Shown one piece after another: positions 6,839 to 15,387 of a DNA stretch of 33,354 bases (positions are counted from its first letter, which is position 1; each line of letters opens with the position of its first letter). The notes beneath the pieces were generated by a model. It was not told the DNA's origin, ran no database searches, and saw nothing but the letters and a program-made list of their open reading frames with translations. Both the position numbers and the translations under genes were made by a program. This DNA comes from an uncultured Gammaproteobacteria bacterium (GTDB lineage Bacteria > Pseudomonadota > Gammaproteobacteria > Arenicellales > JAANXG01), in NCBI GenBank assembly GCA_947259395.1, contig CAMYMN010000038.1:1-33354 (forward strand). The letters are read 5' to 3'.

Positions 6839-8170
6839 ATGAATGAAACACCCCGCGAAGGAAGTCTCGAGGCACCCGAGAGGCATCCTCTAGATCTGCA
6901 TGACCCATCGTTTTACGATCAAGACGCACTGTTCAAGGAAATGGAGCGCGTCTTCGATATCTGCCACGGATGCCGCCGCTGTTTCAATCTGTGCAATGCC
7001 TTCCCAACCTTGTTCGATGCCGTCGACGAATCGGAGACCATGGAATTGGACGGAGTCGCGAAGGAGGTCTATTGGGATGTCGCGGATCACTGTTATCTGT
7101 GCGACATGTGTTTTATGACCAAGTGCCCCTACGTGCCTCCCCACGAGTGGAACGTTGATTTTCCGCACCTGATGCTGCGTGCTAAGGCGGTCAAACACAA
7201 GCAGGGCCGCTCAAAGACGCGGGATAAGCTGCTGACCAGCACTGACACCATCGGCAGGCTGGCCGGTATTCCGGTGGTCGTTAACATGGTGAATGCGACC
7301 AACCGCAGCACCATGGGCCGTAAACTGCTGCAAAAAACCCTGGGGGTACATCCGGCCGCGAAATTGCCGCGTTATCATCACAATACCTTCAGCAAGCGGC
7401 ACCGCAGAAACGATTCGCTGCGCGCCGAATCCACCGACGCAACCCGCGGACAAGTGGTGCTATTTGCCACTTGCTTCGGTCGCTACAACGACCCCTCGTT
7501 GGGTGAAGATTTGGTCGCGGTTTTCGAACACAATGGAATCTCAGTTATGCTGGCGGATAAGGAGCGGTGTTGCGGTATGCCGAAGCTGGAATTGGGCGAT
7601 TTCGAGGCGGTGACCAAGGCCAAGGAGACCAACATACCGATGCTCGCGGAATTGGTGGATGCGGGATGGGACATTGTGGCACCGGTGCCATCTTGTGTAT
7701 TGATGTTCAAGCAGGAATTGCCTTTGATATTTCCTGACGATGCGGCGGTCAAAAAGGTTCAACACGCGATTTTCGATCCATTTGAGTATCTGGCGCTGCG
7801 ACACAAGGCCGGTAAGCTGAATATCGATTTTGAAAACTCGCTGGGAAAGATCGCCTATCATGTTCCGTGTCATCTGCGGGTGCAGAATATAGGGTTAAAA
7901 ACCCGTGACATGTTGTCGCTGGTTCCGGACACCATCATTGAAGTGATCGAACGTTGTTCGGGACACGACGGTACCTATGCGGTCAAACAGGAATTTCATG
8001 AGACATCGATGAAGATCTGCCGCCCAGTGGTGAATCGGGTCCGCCAAATGGAGGTGGATCACTACATGAGTGATTGTCCGATGGCCGGCGATCAGATTGC
8101 CAACGGATTGCAGGACGGGAGTGAACCGAAACATCCGATGGCGTTGCTGCGTCGTGCTTATGGACTCTAG
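6839..8170 (+). CDS. GlpC/HdrD-like iron-sulfur oxidoreductase: two 4Fe-4S motifs plus two CCG-type domains
   Basis: The 443-residue cytoplasmic protein begins with two ferredoxin-type cysteine sets, C42-C45-C48-C52 (CHGCRRCFNLC) and C85-C88-C91-C96 followed by Pro (CYLCDMCFMTKCP). Two CCG-type domains follow, related to GlpC and heterodisulfide reductase subunits. The first has C212, CC at 244-245 (CCGMP) and C286. The second has C344 and a variant CSGHDGTY at 373-380, where one Cys of the canonical CCG is Ser. C394 and C413 are further conserved-looking cysteines. Such proteins shuttle electrons between quinones or flavoproteins and thiol or iron partners. Lying between a rubredoxin-less rubrerythrin and a DUF3501 gene, it is a plausible reductase for the rubrerythrin. 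It is not assigned as GlpC because no glpA/glpB is adjacent. The substrate is unknown. Confidence 0.85.
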   Translation: MNETPREGSLEAPERHPLDLHDPSFYDQDALFKEMERVFDICHGCRRCFNLCNAFPTLFDAVDESETMELDGVAKEVYWDVADHCYLCDMCFMTKCPYVPPHEWNVDFPHLMLRAKAVKHKQGRSKTRDKLLTSTDTIGRLAGIPVVVNMVNATNRSTMGRKLLQKTLGVHPAAKLPRYHHNTFSKRHRRNDSLRAESTDATRGQVVLFATCFGRYNDPSLGEDLVAVFEHNGISVMLADKERCCGMPKLELGDFEAVTKAKETNIPMLAELVDAGWDIVAPVPSCVLMFKQELPLIFPDDAAVKKVQHAIFDPFEYLALRHKAGKLNIDFENSLGKIAYHVPCHLRVQNIGLKTRDMLSLVPDTIIEVIERCSGHDGTYAVKQEFHETSMKICRPVVNRVRQMEVDHYMSDCPMAGDQIANGLQDGSEPKHPMALLRRAYGL

Positions 8171-8200
8171 ATGTGCAGTCACGAAAAACGGAGTGAGACA

Positions 8201-8785
8201 ATGAAAAAACTAACGCGCGAAGATTTGTATTCTCTCGAACAGTATGCCGAATTGCGTTCCGAATTTCGTACCCGAGTAATGGCACATAAGAAAAATCGGG
8301 TCGTGCGTATCGGAGATCATGCTACTTTGTATTTCGAGGATCGGCTGACGATGCAGTATCAGGTTCAAGAAATGCTTCGTATCGAACGTATTATTGAGCC
8401 GCACGGCAACGATGAGAAACTCAGCGCGTACAATCCGCTAATTCCCGATGGACAGAATCTGAAAGCGACTTTCATGATTGAGTACCAGGATGTTGAGGCG
8501 CGCAAGAAGGCCTTGGCACAGCTTGTTGATATCGAAGATCGAGTCTGGATCAGAGTGAATGGCTTTGAGCCGGTTTGGTCAATTGCCGACGAAGACCTGG
8601 AACGCGACACCGCGGATAAGACTTCGTCAGTGCATTTCCTGCGTTTCGAATTTTCACCTGCGGCGATACAGGCTGCCAAACAAGGCGCAGAGCTCAGTAT
8701 CGGTATCGAACACGATCACTATCAAATGGCGATCGATTCGCTACCGAAGCCGATAAAAAACAGCTTGCTTGATGATTTCGACTGA
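8201..8785 (+). CDS. DUF3501 family protein
   Basis: This 194-residue soluble protein matches what I recall of DUF3501: an N-terminal LTREDLYSLEQY, the block RVMAHKKNRVVRIGDHATLYFEDRLT around residues 27-50, and QVQEMLRIERI. It has no Cys-rich motif, signal or membrane segment. Its biochemical function is unknown. The start at ATG 8201 (MKKLTRED) is preferred because GAGTGAG lies just upstream; the frame also contains an ATG at 8171 that abuts the stop of the preceding gene. Tight spacing to the Fe-S gene and the likely shared promoter tie it to rubrerythrin function. I recall rubrerythrin, this Fe-S protein and DUF3501 occurring together in other bacteria; this was not checked here. Confidence 0.8.
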   Translation: MKKLTREDLYSLEQYAELRSEFRTRVMAHKKNRVVRIGDHATLYFEDRLTMQYQVQEMLRIERIIEPHGNDEKLSAYNPLIPDGQNLKATFMIEYQDVEARKKALAQLVDIEDRVWIRVNGFEPVWSIADEDLERDTADKTSSVHFLRFEFSPAAIQAAKQGAELSIGIEHDHYQMAIDSLPKPIKNSLLDDFD

Positions 8786-8840
8786 CGTTGCGCAGTCGAT
8801 ACCATAGATAACGGCGGCGGGGTCGATCTTCCGTCGAGTC

Positions 8841-8862
8841 GACCAAGGCGCCGGCCTTGGTC
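8841..8862 (+). terminator. 9-bp hairpin after the DUF3501 gene, possible terminator
   Basis: GACCAAGGC and GCCTTGGTC form a perfect 9-bp stem around a GCCG loop. It lies 56 bp after the DUF3501 stop and before parE, where a transcription end is expected. No T-run follows, so it may be a Rho-assisted end, a 3' stabiliser or simply a protein-binding palindrome. Confidence 0.4.
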
Positions 8863-9002
8863 CACTGGTGTAACCCGTTATGCGTCTTAGTTTTTGCGAC
8901 CATCGACGTCGGAAATACTTTAAGCAGCGGCATATTCGTGTATGATTGGCCGCCAATGGAATGTTCAATATAACAACGCGTAACTGACGCTGGTTAGCGG
9001 GT

Positions 9003-10895
9003 ATGAGTGCGGTTTACGACTCGTCTGCGATAGAAGTGCTAACCGGTCTGGAGCCGGTCCGCAAGCGGCCTGGGATGTACACCCAGACCGAACGCCCCAA
9101 TCACCTCATCCATGAAGTCGTCGATAACAGCGTTGACGAAGCCATCGCCGGTTATGCCGACACCACACAGGTGGTCTTGCACGAAGATGACTCCGTCACC
9201 GTCGCCGACAATGGCCGCGGCATGCCGGTGGACAAACACAGGGAGGAAGGTATTTCCGGGGTCGAGGTAGTCCTCACTCGTCTTCATGCCGGCGGTAAAT
9301 TTTCGAATAAGACCTACCGATTCTCCGGGGGGTTGCACGGGGTCGGCGTGTCGGTGGTCAACGCGTTATCGAAGCGCTTGGAAGTGTGGGTCCGTCGCCA
9401 AGGGACGGAATACCATATGCGCTTCACTAACGGGCACAAAAGGACTGAGTTGAAGGCGGTAAGGAGTGTTGCCAAGCGGGTCACTGGAACCGTGGTGCGT
9501 TTCTGGCCCGATCCAGGTTTTTTCGACACCGTCAAGGTGCATGTCCCTAGATTAAAGCGTGTGTTGCGGGCAAAAGCAGTATTGTGTCCGGGCCTGACAA
9601 TCAGTTTTCATGATGAAAACGATCCGGACAACGACGAGGAGTGGTATTTCGAAGACGGTCTTCAAGATTATCTAACCGGTGAACTGGACGGTTACGAGAA
9701 GATTCCACGGTCCTCGTTTCTGGGCCAATTTCAGGGAAACGATGAAGAGGCGGACTGGGCGATTTTGTGGTCTCCGGACGCCGACGAGCAAATCACCGAG
9801 AGTTACGTAAATCTGATTCCAACGCCACAGGGCGGCACGCACGTCAACGGTTTGCGTACCGGGCTAACGGATGCCATACGCGAGTTCTGTGAGTTTCGCG
9901 ACATGGTGCCGCGCGGTGTCCGGCTAACCCCGGACGATATTTGGGATAAATGTAATTACGTGCTGTCGTTGCGGTTGAAGGACCCTCAATTTACCGGCCA
10001 AACCAAGGATCGCTTGTCATCCCGCGACACCGCAGTGTTTGTGTCCGGGGTCACCAAAGACGCGTTTAGTTTGTGGCTCAACCAACATATTGAAGACGCC
10101 GAGCGCATCGCACAATTGGCAATCGATCGTGCGCAAGCGCGATTGCGCGCGGGAAAGCGCGTTGAGCGCAAGAAAATTAGCAGTGGCCCCGCATTACCCG
10201 GAAAACTCGCCGACTGTACCAGTGAGGACTTGGAGGTAACCGAGCTGTTCCTGGTCGAGGGGGATTCTGCGGGAGGGTCGGCGAAACAGGCGCGCAATCG
10301 GGATTTTCAGGCAATACTCCCGTTGCGCGGCAAGATCCTGAACACTTGGGAAGTCGATTCTGCGGAGGTGCTGGCATCTCAGGAAGTACACCACATCGCC
10401 GTGGCTCTGGGGGTGGATCCCGGGTCGAGCAATCTGGCCAGCCTGCGTTACGGCAAGGTGTGTATTCTTGCCGACGCCGATTCTGATGGCGCCCATATTG
10501 CGACGTTGTTGTGCGCGTTGTTCGTTCGTCACTTCAAGGCGCTGGTAGAAGCAGAGAGGGTTCACGTATCAATGCCACCCCTCTATCGCATCGACGTGGG
10601 TAAGGAGGTCTTCTATGCCCTGGACGATGACGAGAAAAAGGGGGTCTTGGATCGTATCGAGGCCGAAAAACTGCGCGGCAAAGTCAACATCCAACGGTTC
10701 AAGGGGCTGGGCGAGATGAACCCAATGCAGCTACGCGAGACGGTGATGGATCCGCATACCCGGCGGTTGGTGCAGTTACAGATTAAACGCGGCGACAGCA
10801 CTAATAAGATTCTCGATCTGTTACTGGCCAAAAAGCGGGTTGTCGACCGCAAGACCTGGTTGGGTAACAAAGGAGATCAAGTAGATATTAGTTAG
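9003..10895 (+). CDS. parE: DNA topoisomerase IV subunit B
   Basis: ParE is the ATPase subunit of topoisomerase IV, which decatenates daughter chromosomes with ParC. The 630-residue length fits. The GHKL ATPase motifs are EVVDNSVDEA (38-47), DNGRGMPVD (69-77) and SGGLHGVGVSVVNALS (around 108-123), with the lysine loop QTKDRLSS. The TOPRIM domain has EGDSAGG near residue 416 and the metal-binding DADSDG near residue 490; KGLGEMNPMQL lies near the C-terminus. The short 630-residue form and near-colinearity with E. coli ParE argue for ParE rather than GyrB. The start ATG follows AGCGGGT. parC follows after 120 bp. Confidence 0.97.
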   Translation: MSAVYDSSAIEVLTGLEPVRKRPGMYTQTERPNHLIHEVVDNSVDEAIAGYADTTQVVLHEDDSVTVADNGRGMPVDKHREEGISGVEVVLTRLHAGGKFSNKTYRFSGGLHGVGVSVVNALSKRLEVWVRRQGTEYHMRFTNGHKRTELKAVRSVAKRVTGTVVRFWPDPGFFDTVKVHVPRLKRVLRAKAVLCPGLTISFHDENDPDNDEEWYFEDGLQDYLTGELDGYEKIPRSSFLGQFQGNDEEADWAILWSPDADEQITESYVNLIPTPQGGTHVNGLRTGLTDAIREFCEFRDMVPRGVRLTPDDIWDKCNYVLSLRLKDPQFTGQTKDRLSSRDTAVFVSGVTKDAFSLWLNQHIEDAERIAQLAIDRAQARLRAGKRVERKKISSGPALPGKLADCTSEDLEVTELFLVEGDSAGGSAKQARNRDFQAILPLRGKILNTWEVDSAEVLASQEVHHIAVALGVDPGSSNLASLRYGKVCILADADSDGAHIATLLCALFVRHFKALVEAERVHVSMPPLYRIDVGKEVFYALDDDEKKGVLDRIEAEKLRGKVNIQRFKGLGEMNPMQLRETVMDPHTRRLVQLQIKRGDSTNKILDLLLAKKRVVDRKTWLGNKGDQVDIS

Positions 10896-10904
10896 TTGGT
10901 GAAA

Positions 10905-10970
10905 CTAAAAAATAGAACGCTTGCATAAATTGGAAGTGTAAAGTCCAAAATTTAAAGGTCTATTTTTTAG
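10905..10970. repeat. AT-rich parE-parC spacer with a 12-bp perfect inverted repeat
   Basis: CTAAAAAATAGA (10905-10916) and TCTATTTTTTAG (10959-10970) are exact reverse complements 42 bp apart. Inside the loop TTGGA (10930-10934) and TCCAA (10944-10948) form a second small inverted repeat. The spacer is far richer in A and T than the flanking genes. It may be a terminator-like or regulatory structure between parE and parC, a cruciform or a protein site; no clear promoter hexamers were identified. Confidence 0.6.
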
Positions 10971-11015
10971 AATTTCATTGAACTTTGTACTTTTAACCTT
11001 GCGTTTAATTTTGTC

Positions 11016-13262
11016 ATGCCCAGAAAACGTTCTCGTTCTTCCACTCCTCGCCAGAGTTCTTTATTGGATCCTTTGACTTCTACAGTGGAAGTCGAGCGTC
11101 TGCCCCTGGCAACGTTTGCCGAGCGCGCCTATCTGTATTACTCGATGTACGTGATCTTGGACCGGGCGCTGCCGTTTATCGGCGATGGTCTCAAGCCGGT
11201 TCAGCGGCGAATCGTCTACGCGATGTCGGAGCTGGGCCTGCATGCGGCCGCTAAACACAAGAAATCGGCACGCACCGTGGGCGACGTGATTGGCAAGTTT
11301 CATCCTCACGGTGACTCCGCTTGTTACGAGGCAATGGTGTTGATGTCACAGCCTTTCAGTTACCGCTATCCGCTCGTTGATGGTCAGGGAAATTGGGGCT
11401 CGCCGGATGATCCAAAGTCATTTGCCGCCATGCGTTATACGGAAGCGCGCCTGGGCCGTTATGCACAAACCTTATTGTCGGAGTTGGATCAGGGGACGGT
11501 GGAATGGATGCCCAACTTCAATGTATTGTTAAATGGTGCCTCTGGGATCGCCGTAGGTATGGCCACGGATATCCCACCGCATAATGTCCGTGAAGTAGTG
11601 GCCGCATGCGTGCGTTTGTTGGAGTCCCCGCGAACTTCGGTGCGGGAGCTTTGTGAACATATCAAAGGACCGGATTTTCCCACCGATGCGGAGATCATCA
11701 CACCGGCGGACGAGATCCGGGAGATCTACACCACTGGCAACGGATCGATCAGACAACGCGCTACCTGGGAAAAGGAGAACGGCAACATCATCGTCACCGC
11801 TCTACCTCATCAAGTGTCGGGCGCCAAGGTCTTGGAGCAGCTGGCTGGACAAATGCAGGCGAAAAAATTGCCTATGGTGGTGGACCTTAGGGATGAATCG
11901 GACCACGAGAACCCCACACGGTTGGTTATCGAACCCCGTTCCAATCGAGTCGATGCTGAAGCGCTCATGAATCACCTGTTCGCAACTAGCGATTTGGAAC
12001 GCAGCTATCGAGTCAACTTGAACATGATTGGCCTCAACGGCCGTCCCGACGTATACAACCTGCGGGACTTGCTTGGCGAGTGGCTCAAATTTCGCATCGA
12101 GACGGTACGTCGGCGGCTGCAGTTCCGGCTCGACCGAGTCACCCGAAGGCTGCATATACTTGGTGGACTGCTGATTGCTTTTCAGAATATCGACGAGGTC
12201 ATTCGTATCATTCGTAAACAGGATGATCCCAAGCCGGTTTTGATGAAGCGATTCAAGCTCAGCGAGGTACAGACCGAGGCGGTTCTGGAACTCAAACTGC
12301 GCCAGTTGGCCAAGCTCGAGGAAATTAAGATCAACGGGGAGCAAAAAGAGCTGACCGTTGAGCGTGACATGCTCGAGGCGATATTAAAATCCAACGTACG
12401 CTTGAAACGTAAGGTACGCGATGAGTTGATCGCCGATGCGGATGAATTTGGTGATCCTCGTCGCTCACCGATCAAGGCGCGCGTGGCGGCGAAAGCGATG
12501 GATACCAGCGAGCTGATTCCCACTGAATCGGTTACCGTGGTGCTGTCCAAGAAGGGCTGGGTTAGAGTGGCCAAGGGGCATGATGTGGATCCGCCTACCC
12601 TCAGCTACAAATCCGGTGACGGCTATTTGCAGGCTGCCAAAGGTAAATCCAACCAGCTGCTGGTTGCCCTGGATTCAAACGGTCGCACCTACGCAATGCC
12701 GACCCACAACTTACCGTCGGCACGTAGCCAAGGGGAGCCATTGAGCAGTCATTTAAGCCCGCCTGCGGGTGCCGGTTTTGCAGGTGTGATGCTGGGCGAT
12801 GAGGACGCGCTGCATGTATTGGGGACGGATTTTGGATATGCCTTTATCGCCAGGTTGGGTGAACTGTATACGAAAAATAAGAAAGGTAAGGCGACGCTGC
12901 GCGTTCCATCCGGCGCTCGGGTGTTGACGCCACGACCGGTGTCGGATAGTAAAACCGGCTATATCGCGGTGGTGACGACGGCGGGTTATTTATTGAGTTA
13001 TCCCCTCGCGGAGTTGCCACTAATGGCAAAAGGGAAAGGCGTGAAAATGATCAACATTCCGAGAAAACAACTCAAAGGCGGGGAGGAACGTGTATTTACG
13101 TACGTAACGTACGTTCCTGATCAAAACTTGATAATACACGCGGGGAAGCGATTTCTGCGGCTGAAGTCAGCCGATATTGAGCACTACATCAGCGACCGCG
13201 GTCTGCGCGGACGCAAACTACCTCGAGGCTTCCAGCAGGTACGAGAAATAGAGGTTGTTTAA
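11016..13262 (+). CDS. parC: DNA topoisomerase IV subunit A, with an in-frame internal deletion
   Basis: ParC is the DNA-breaking subunit of topoisomerase IV. The 748-residue product shows the breakage-reunion domain with the quinolone region [10 protein letters not shown] (97-106) and catalytic Tyr141 in [10 protein letters not shown], followed by a C-terminal DNA-wrapping beta-pinwheel. Most of the protein aligns closely with E. coli ParC from memory. However, after VEWMPNF the usual block of 16 residues (DGTLQEPKMLPARLPN-like in E. coli) is absent and the chain goes straight to [17 protein letters not shown]. This is a 48-nt in-frame loss at about 11519/11520 in a segment conserved in both ParC and GyrA. 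Activity may be affected, or the sequence may be wrong here. No good ribosome-binding site precedes ATG 11016; the first 30 residues are basic and poorly conserved. Confidence 0.93.
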   Translation: MPRKRSRSSTPRQSSLLDPLTSTVEVERLPLATFAERAYLYYSMYVILDRALPFIGDGLKPVQRRIVYAMSELGLHAAAKHKKSARTVGDVIGKFHPHGDSACYEAMVLMSQPFSYRYPLVDGQGNWGSPDDPKSFAAMRYTEARLGRYAQTLLSELDQGTVEWMPNFNVLLNGASGIAVGMATDIPPHNVREVVAACVRLLESPRTSVRELCEHIKGPDFPTDAEIITPADEIREIYTTGNGSIRQRATWEKENGNIIVTALPHQVSGAKVLEQLAGQMQAKKLPMVVDLRDESDHENPTRLVIEPRSNRVDAEALMNHLFATSDLERSYRVNLNMIGLNGRPDVYNLRDLLGEWLKFRIETVRRRLQFRLDRVTRRLHILGGLLIAFQNIDEVIRIIRKQDDPKPVLMKRFKLSEVQTEAVLELKLRQLAKLEEIKINGEQKELTVERDMLEAILKSNVRLKRKVRDELIADADEFGDPRRSPIKARVAAKAMDTSELIPTESVTVVLSKKGWVRVAKGHDVDPPTLSYKSGDGYLQAAKGKSNQLLVALDSNGRTYAMPTHNLPSARSQGEPLSSHLSPPAGAGFAGVMLGDEDALHVLGTDFGYAFIARLGELYTKNKKGKATLRVPSGARVLTPRPVSDSKTGYIAVVTTAGYLLSYPLAELPLMAKGKGVKMINIPRKQLKGGEERVFTYVTYVPDQNLIIHAGKRFLRLKSADIEHYISDRGLRGRKLPRGFQQVREIEVV

Positions 13263-13296
13263 TCCGCGATATGCGGGTAATGATGATTGTTGCATG

Positions 13297-15294
13297 CTAG
13301 CTTTTGAATTCAACAAGATGGTCATCACTGTCTTTACTATCTTCGTTATCCTCTTCCTGTGTTACTTCGGCTTCCTCTGCGATCACGAAATAGTCATCGG
13401 CGAATAACGGTTCGCTGGGCCGGATCTCCACGCCCATACGACGTATATCCTCCCAAATCGTTCCATCCGGATCATCAAGTGCGGCGCGGGTTAATTTGGC
13501 TTGGCGGATGAATTCGTCGCCTTCACCCAAGATACGCAACACCCGGAGCAGCTGGAGGCGATAATCCGTGTTATTAGGTTCTTTATCTACTAACCGGATC
13601 AAGAGATTCTTGGCGTCGTTGTAATAACCACCGTTGATGTAAAGTTCCAATTCGTCCAACACATCGGTCTCGCTGACCTTCATTGCTAATTCTGAATCCC
13701 GTAACTCCCCGGTCAAGAACTCGGTCCCTATACCCAAGGCCTCCTTTATCTCTTCAGTTTCGTCCGCGTCGGTCGTCAGCGACGAAAACAGTGGGGTGGC
13801 GGGGGTCGGTTCCTCGGGCGCCGTGAAATGAGGTTCGGATTGTTCTTCCGGCGGTGTGGTTGCACGTTGATACAGAAGGCTGGTTTCGCTGTGTTCGCGA
13901 ACAACGCCTGGTTTTTCGCGGCGGGCAATCAGCCAGCCCACCAATGTGCCCAGGGCCAACACCAGCAGTCCCAAGATAATGTTAATGGGTGTTAAATAAC
14001 TGAGGCTGGAGCGCGATGACGTAAGGGTGCGATTTATTGTTGCGGTCATGTCTTCCAGCCGCTGTTCCAGCCCGGTGATCTGTTGCTCGCGGTTTGACAG
14101 CTGATCTTGAAGCGAATTGACCAGCCTTTCTAGGCGGTCGACATCTGTTGCCAGCGGTTGTGGCGGTGATGGAGGTGCCATAACACCGGGTTGTATGGAG
14201 TCGGCAGGCGTATCTGATGTGGTCGCCTCTGGGGTTTCCAGGTGCCGCTCGTCGGGGCCGGCGGTATCAGTCGCTACCGCCACCTTTGCTGTTGGGTCCA
14301 ACAGTTGGCTCAAGCGGGTATCTGCCGGAAATGACGCGGCTGCCATGGACGCGGTTTGCTCGAGCTTGAACCGTGGGGCAAGGTCAAATCCGATTTCCGG
14401 GGTGGTGGTCTGTGCGGCCACGTCGCGAACCGCTTCTGGTGCCGCCGCCATCTCTGCTTCGATCAGCGACGTCTCTCCGCTCGACAACGATATGCGTTTT
14501 CGCCACACGTCGGTCTGTAGGGCCAGTGCTTGTACGGCCTCGCGCTGTGACGCTTGTGCCAATGTTTCCGTAGAGGGCAAATTTAGATATACACCAGTCT
14601 TGAGCGCATTGGCGTTATTTTCGATAAAGGCACTCGGATTGGTTTGAAAAAGCCCCCAGGTCATCTGCGCGATGGTGACACCGAATCCTCGGCGCGTCTC
14701 CATCGCGATCTGCGACAGCGTTTGCCCGTTTCGCACCGGGCCGTAACGATCCCCGCTTTCGGTCGTCATCGCCTGGGCAGCCGGCGCCGGTTTCGTGGGT
14801 GCTGTTGCGGGAATCGGTTGCGGTGGGCGTTGCGCCGCCGGCGCCGGGCGCGTGCGCGCCACGCGGGTGGGATATTCCACCGGATCGAGTAACACGGTAT
14901 ATCCGCGCACAAACGCCGCCCGCTGCGTTTTAATGCTCAACATAAACGCCAAAAACGGTTCGCTAACGGGCTCTAAAGTGGTGATATGCAGCGTGCCCGT
15001 CGACCCAGGTCCGGGGATAATCTCAAACCGGAAGTCGGCCAATACCGGCGATACTTCATATCCGAACTCGCCAAAAGCGGCGTTGGGCGCGAGTCCAATA
15101 TCAACTCCTTTGAGTTCCCTTAGCGACGTATTGGCAAGTGGAATTTCGATCTTGAGCGGTTGGTCCAAATACGATTGGACATTGGCATCCCCGACCGTAA
15201 CCGCGTGGCTCAAGCCCGGCATACCGATATACAGACACAGCGCACCAAATATCCATGAGCGTGGCTGAAGCAATCTTTTATAGTTCCTTGTCAT
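13297..15294 (-). CDS. FimV/HubP-family peptidoglycan-associated polar protein
   Basis: The FimV/HubP family organises cell poles, type IV pili and secretion in gammaproteobacteria. Domains in order: a signal peptide (GALCLYIGMPGLSHA, cut before VTVGD); an N-terminal FimV core ending in VRGYTVLLDPVEYP; a Pro/Ala-rich linker; a LysM-like segment (YGPVRNGQTLSQIA); a long acidic/Thr-rich stretch with a short coiled coil (VDRLERLVNSLQDQLSNREQ); one membrane span (ILGLLVLALGTLVGWLIA); and an acidic cytoplasmic tail with a TPR-like C-terminal unit (DVLDELELYINGGYYNDAKNLL). ATG 15294 (MTRNYKRLL) is preferred to ATG 15312 because it gives a normal signal peptide. It is convergent with parC. The family name is secure; orthology to FimV itself is not. 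Confidence 0.85.
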   Translation of the reverse strand: MTRNYKRLLQPRSWIFGALCLYIGMPGLSHAVTVGDANVQSYLDQPLKIEIPLANTSLRELKGVDIGLAPNAAFGEFGYEVSPVLADFRFEIIPGPGSTGTLHITTLEPVSEPFLAFMLSIKTQRAAFVRGYTVLLDPVEYPTRVARTRPAPAAQRPPQPIPATAPTKPAPAAQAMTTESGDRYGPVRNGQTLSQIAMETRRGFGVTIAQMTWGLFQTNPSAFIENNANALKTGVYLNLPSTETLAQASQREAVQALALQTDVWRKRISLSSGETSLIEAEMAAAPEAVRDVAAQTTTPEIGFDLAPRFKLEQTASMAAASFPADTRLSQLLDPTAKVAVATDTAGPDERHLETPEATTSDTPADSIQPGVMAPPSPPQPLATDVDRLERLVNSLQDQLSNREQQITGLEQRLEDMTATINRTLTSSRSSLSYLTPINIILGLLVLALGTLVGWLIARREKPGVVREHSETSLLYQRATTPPEEQSEPHFTAPEEPTPATPLFSSLTTDADETEEIKEALGIGTEFLTGELRDSELAMKVSETDVLDELELYINGGYYNDAKNLLIRLVDKEPNNTDYRLQLLRVLRILGEGDEFIRQAKLTRAALDDPDGTIWEDIRRMGVEIRPSEPLFADDYFVIAEEAEVTQEEDNEDSKDSDDHLVEFKS

Positions 15295-15387
15295 TACTGT
15301 TTGGTCAAACACCCCCGCAGCACCTTTTTGTAATATAGCCTAGAAAATTCAGATAGATCAATGAATTGGTGGTTAATTTTAAGAACA

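Noticed and set aside
6839-8170. Assignment of the Fe-S protein as anaerobic glycerol-3-phosphate dehydrogenase subunit GlpC
   Set aside because: No glpA or glpB adjacent; the neighbours are rubrerythrin and DUF3501, and the N-terminal layout is shared by many CCG proteins.
11802-12344. 180-codon minus-strand open frame
   Set aside because: Antisense shadow of the strongly conserved parC coding sequence.
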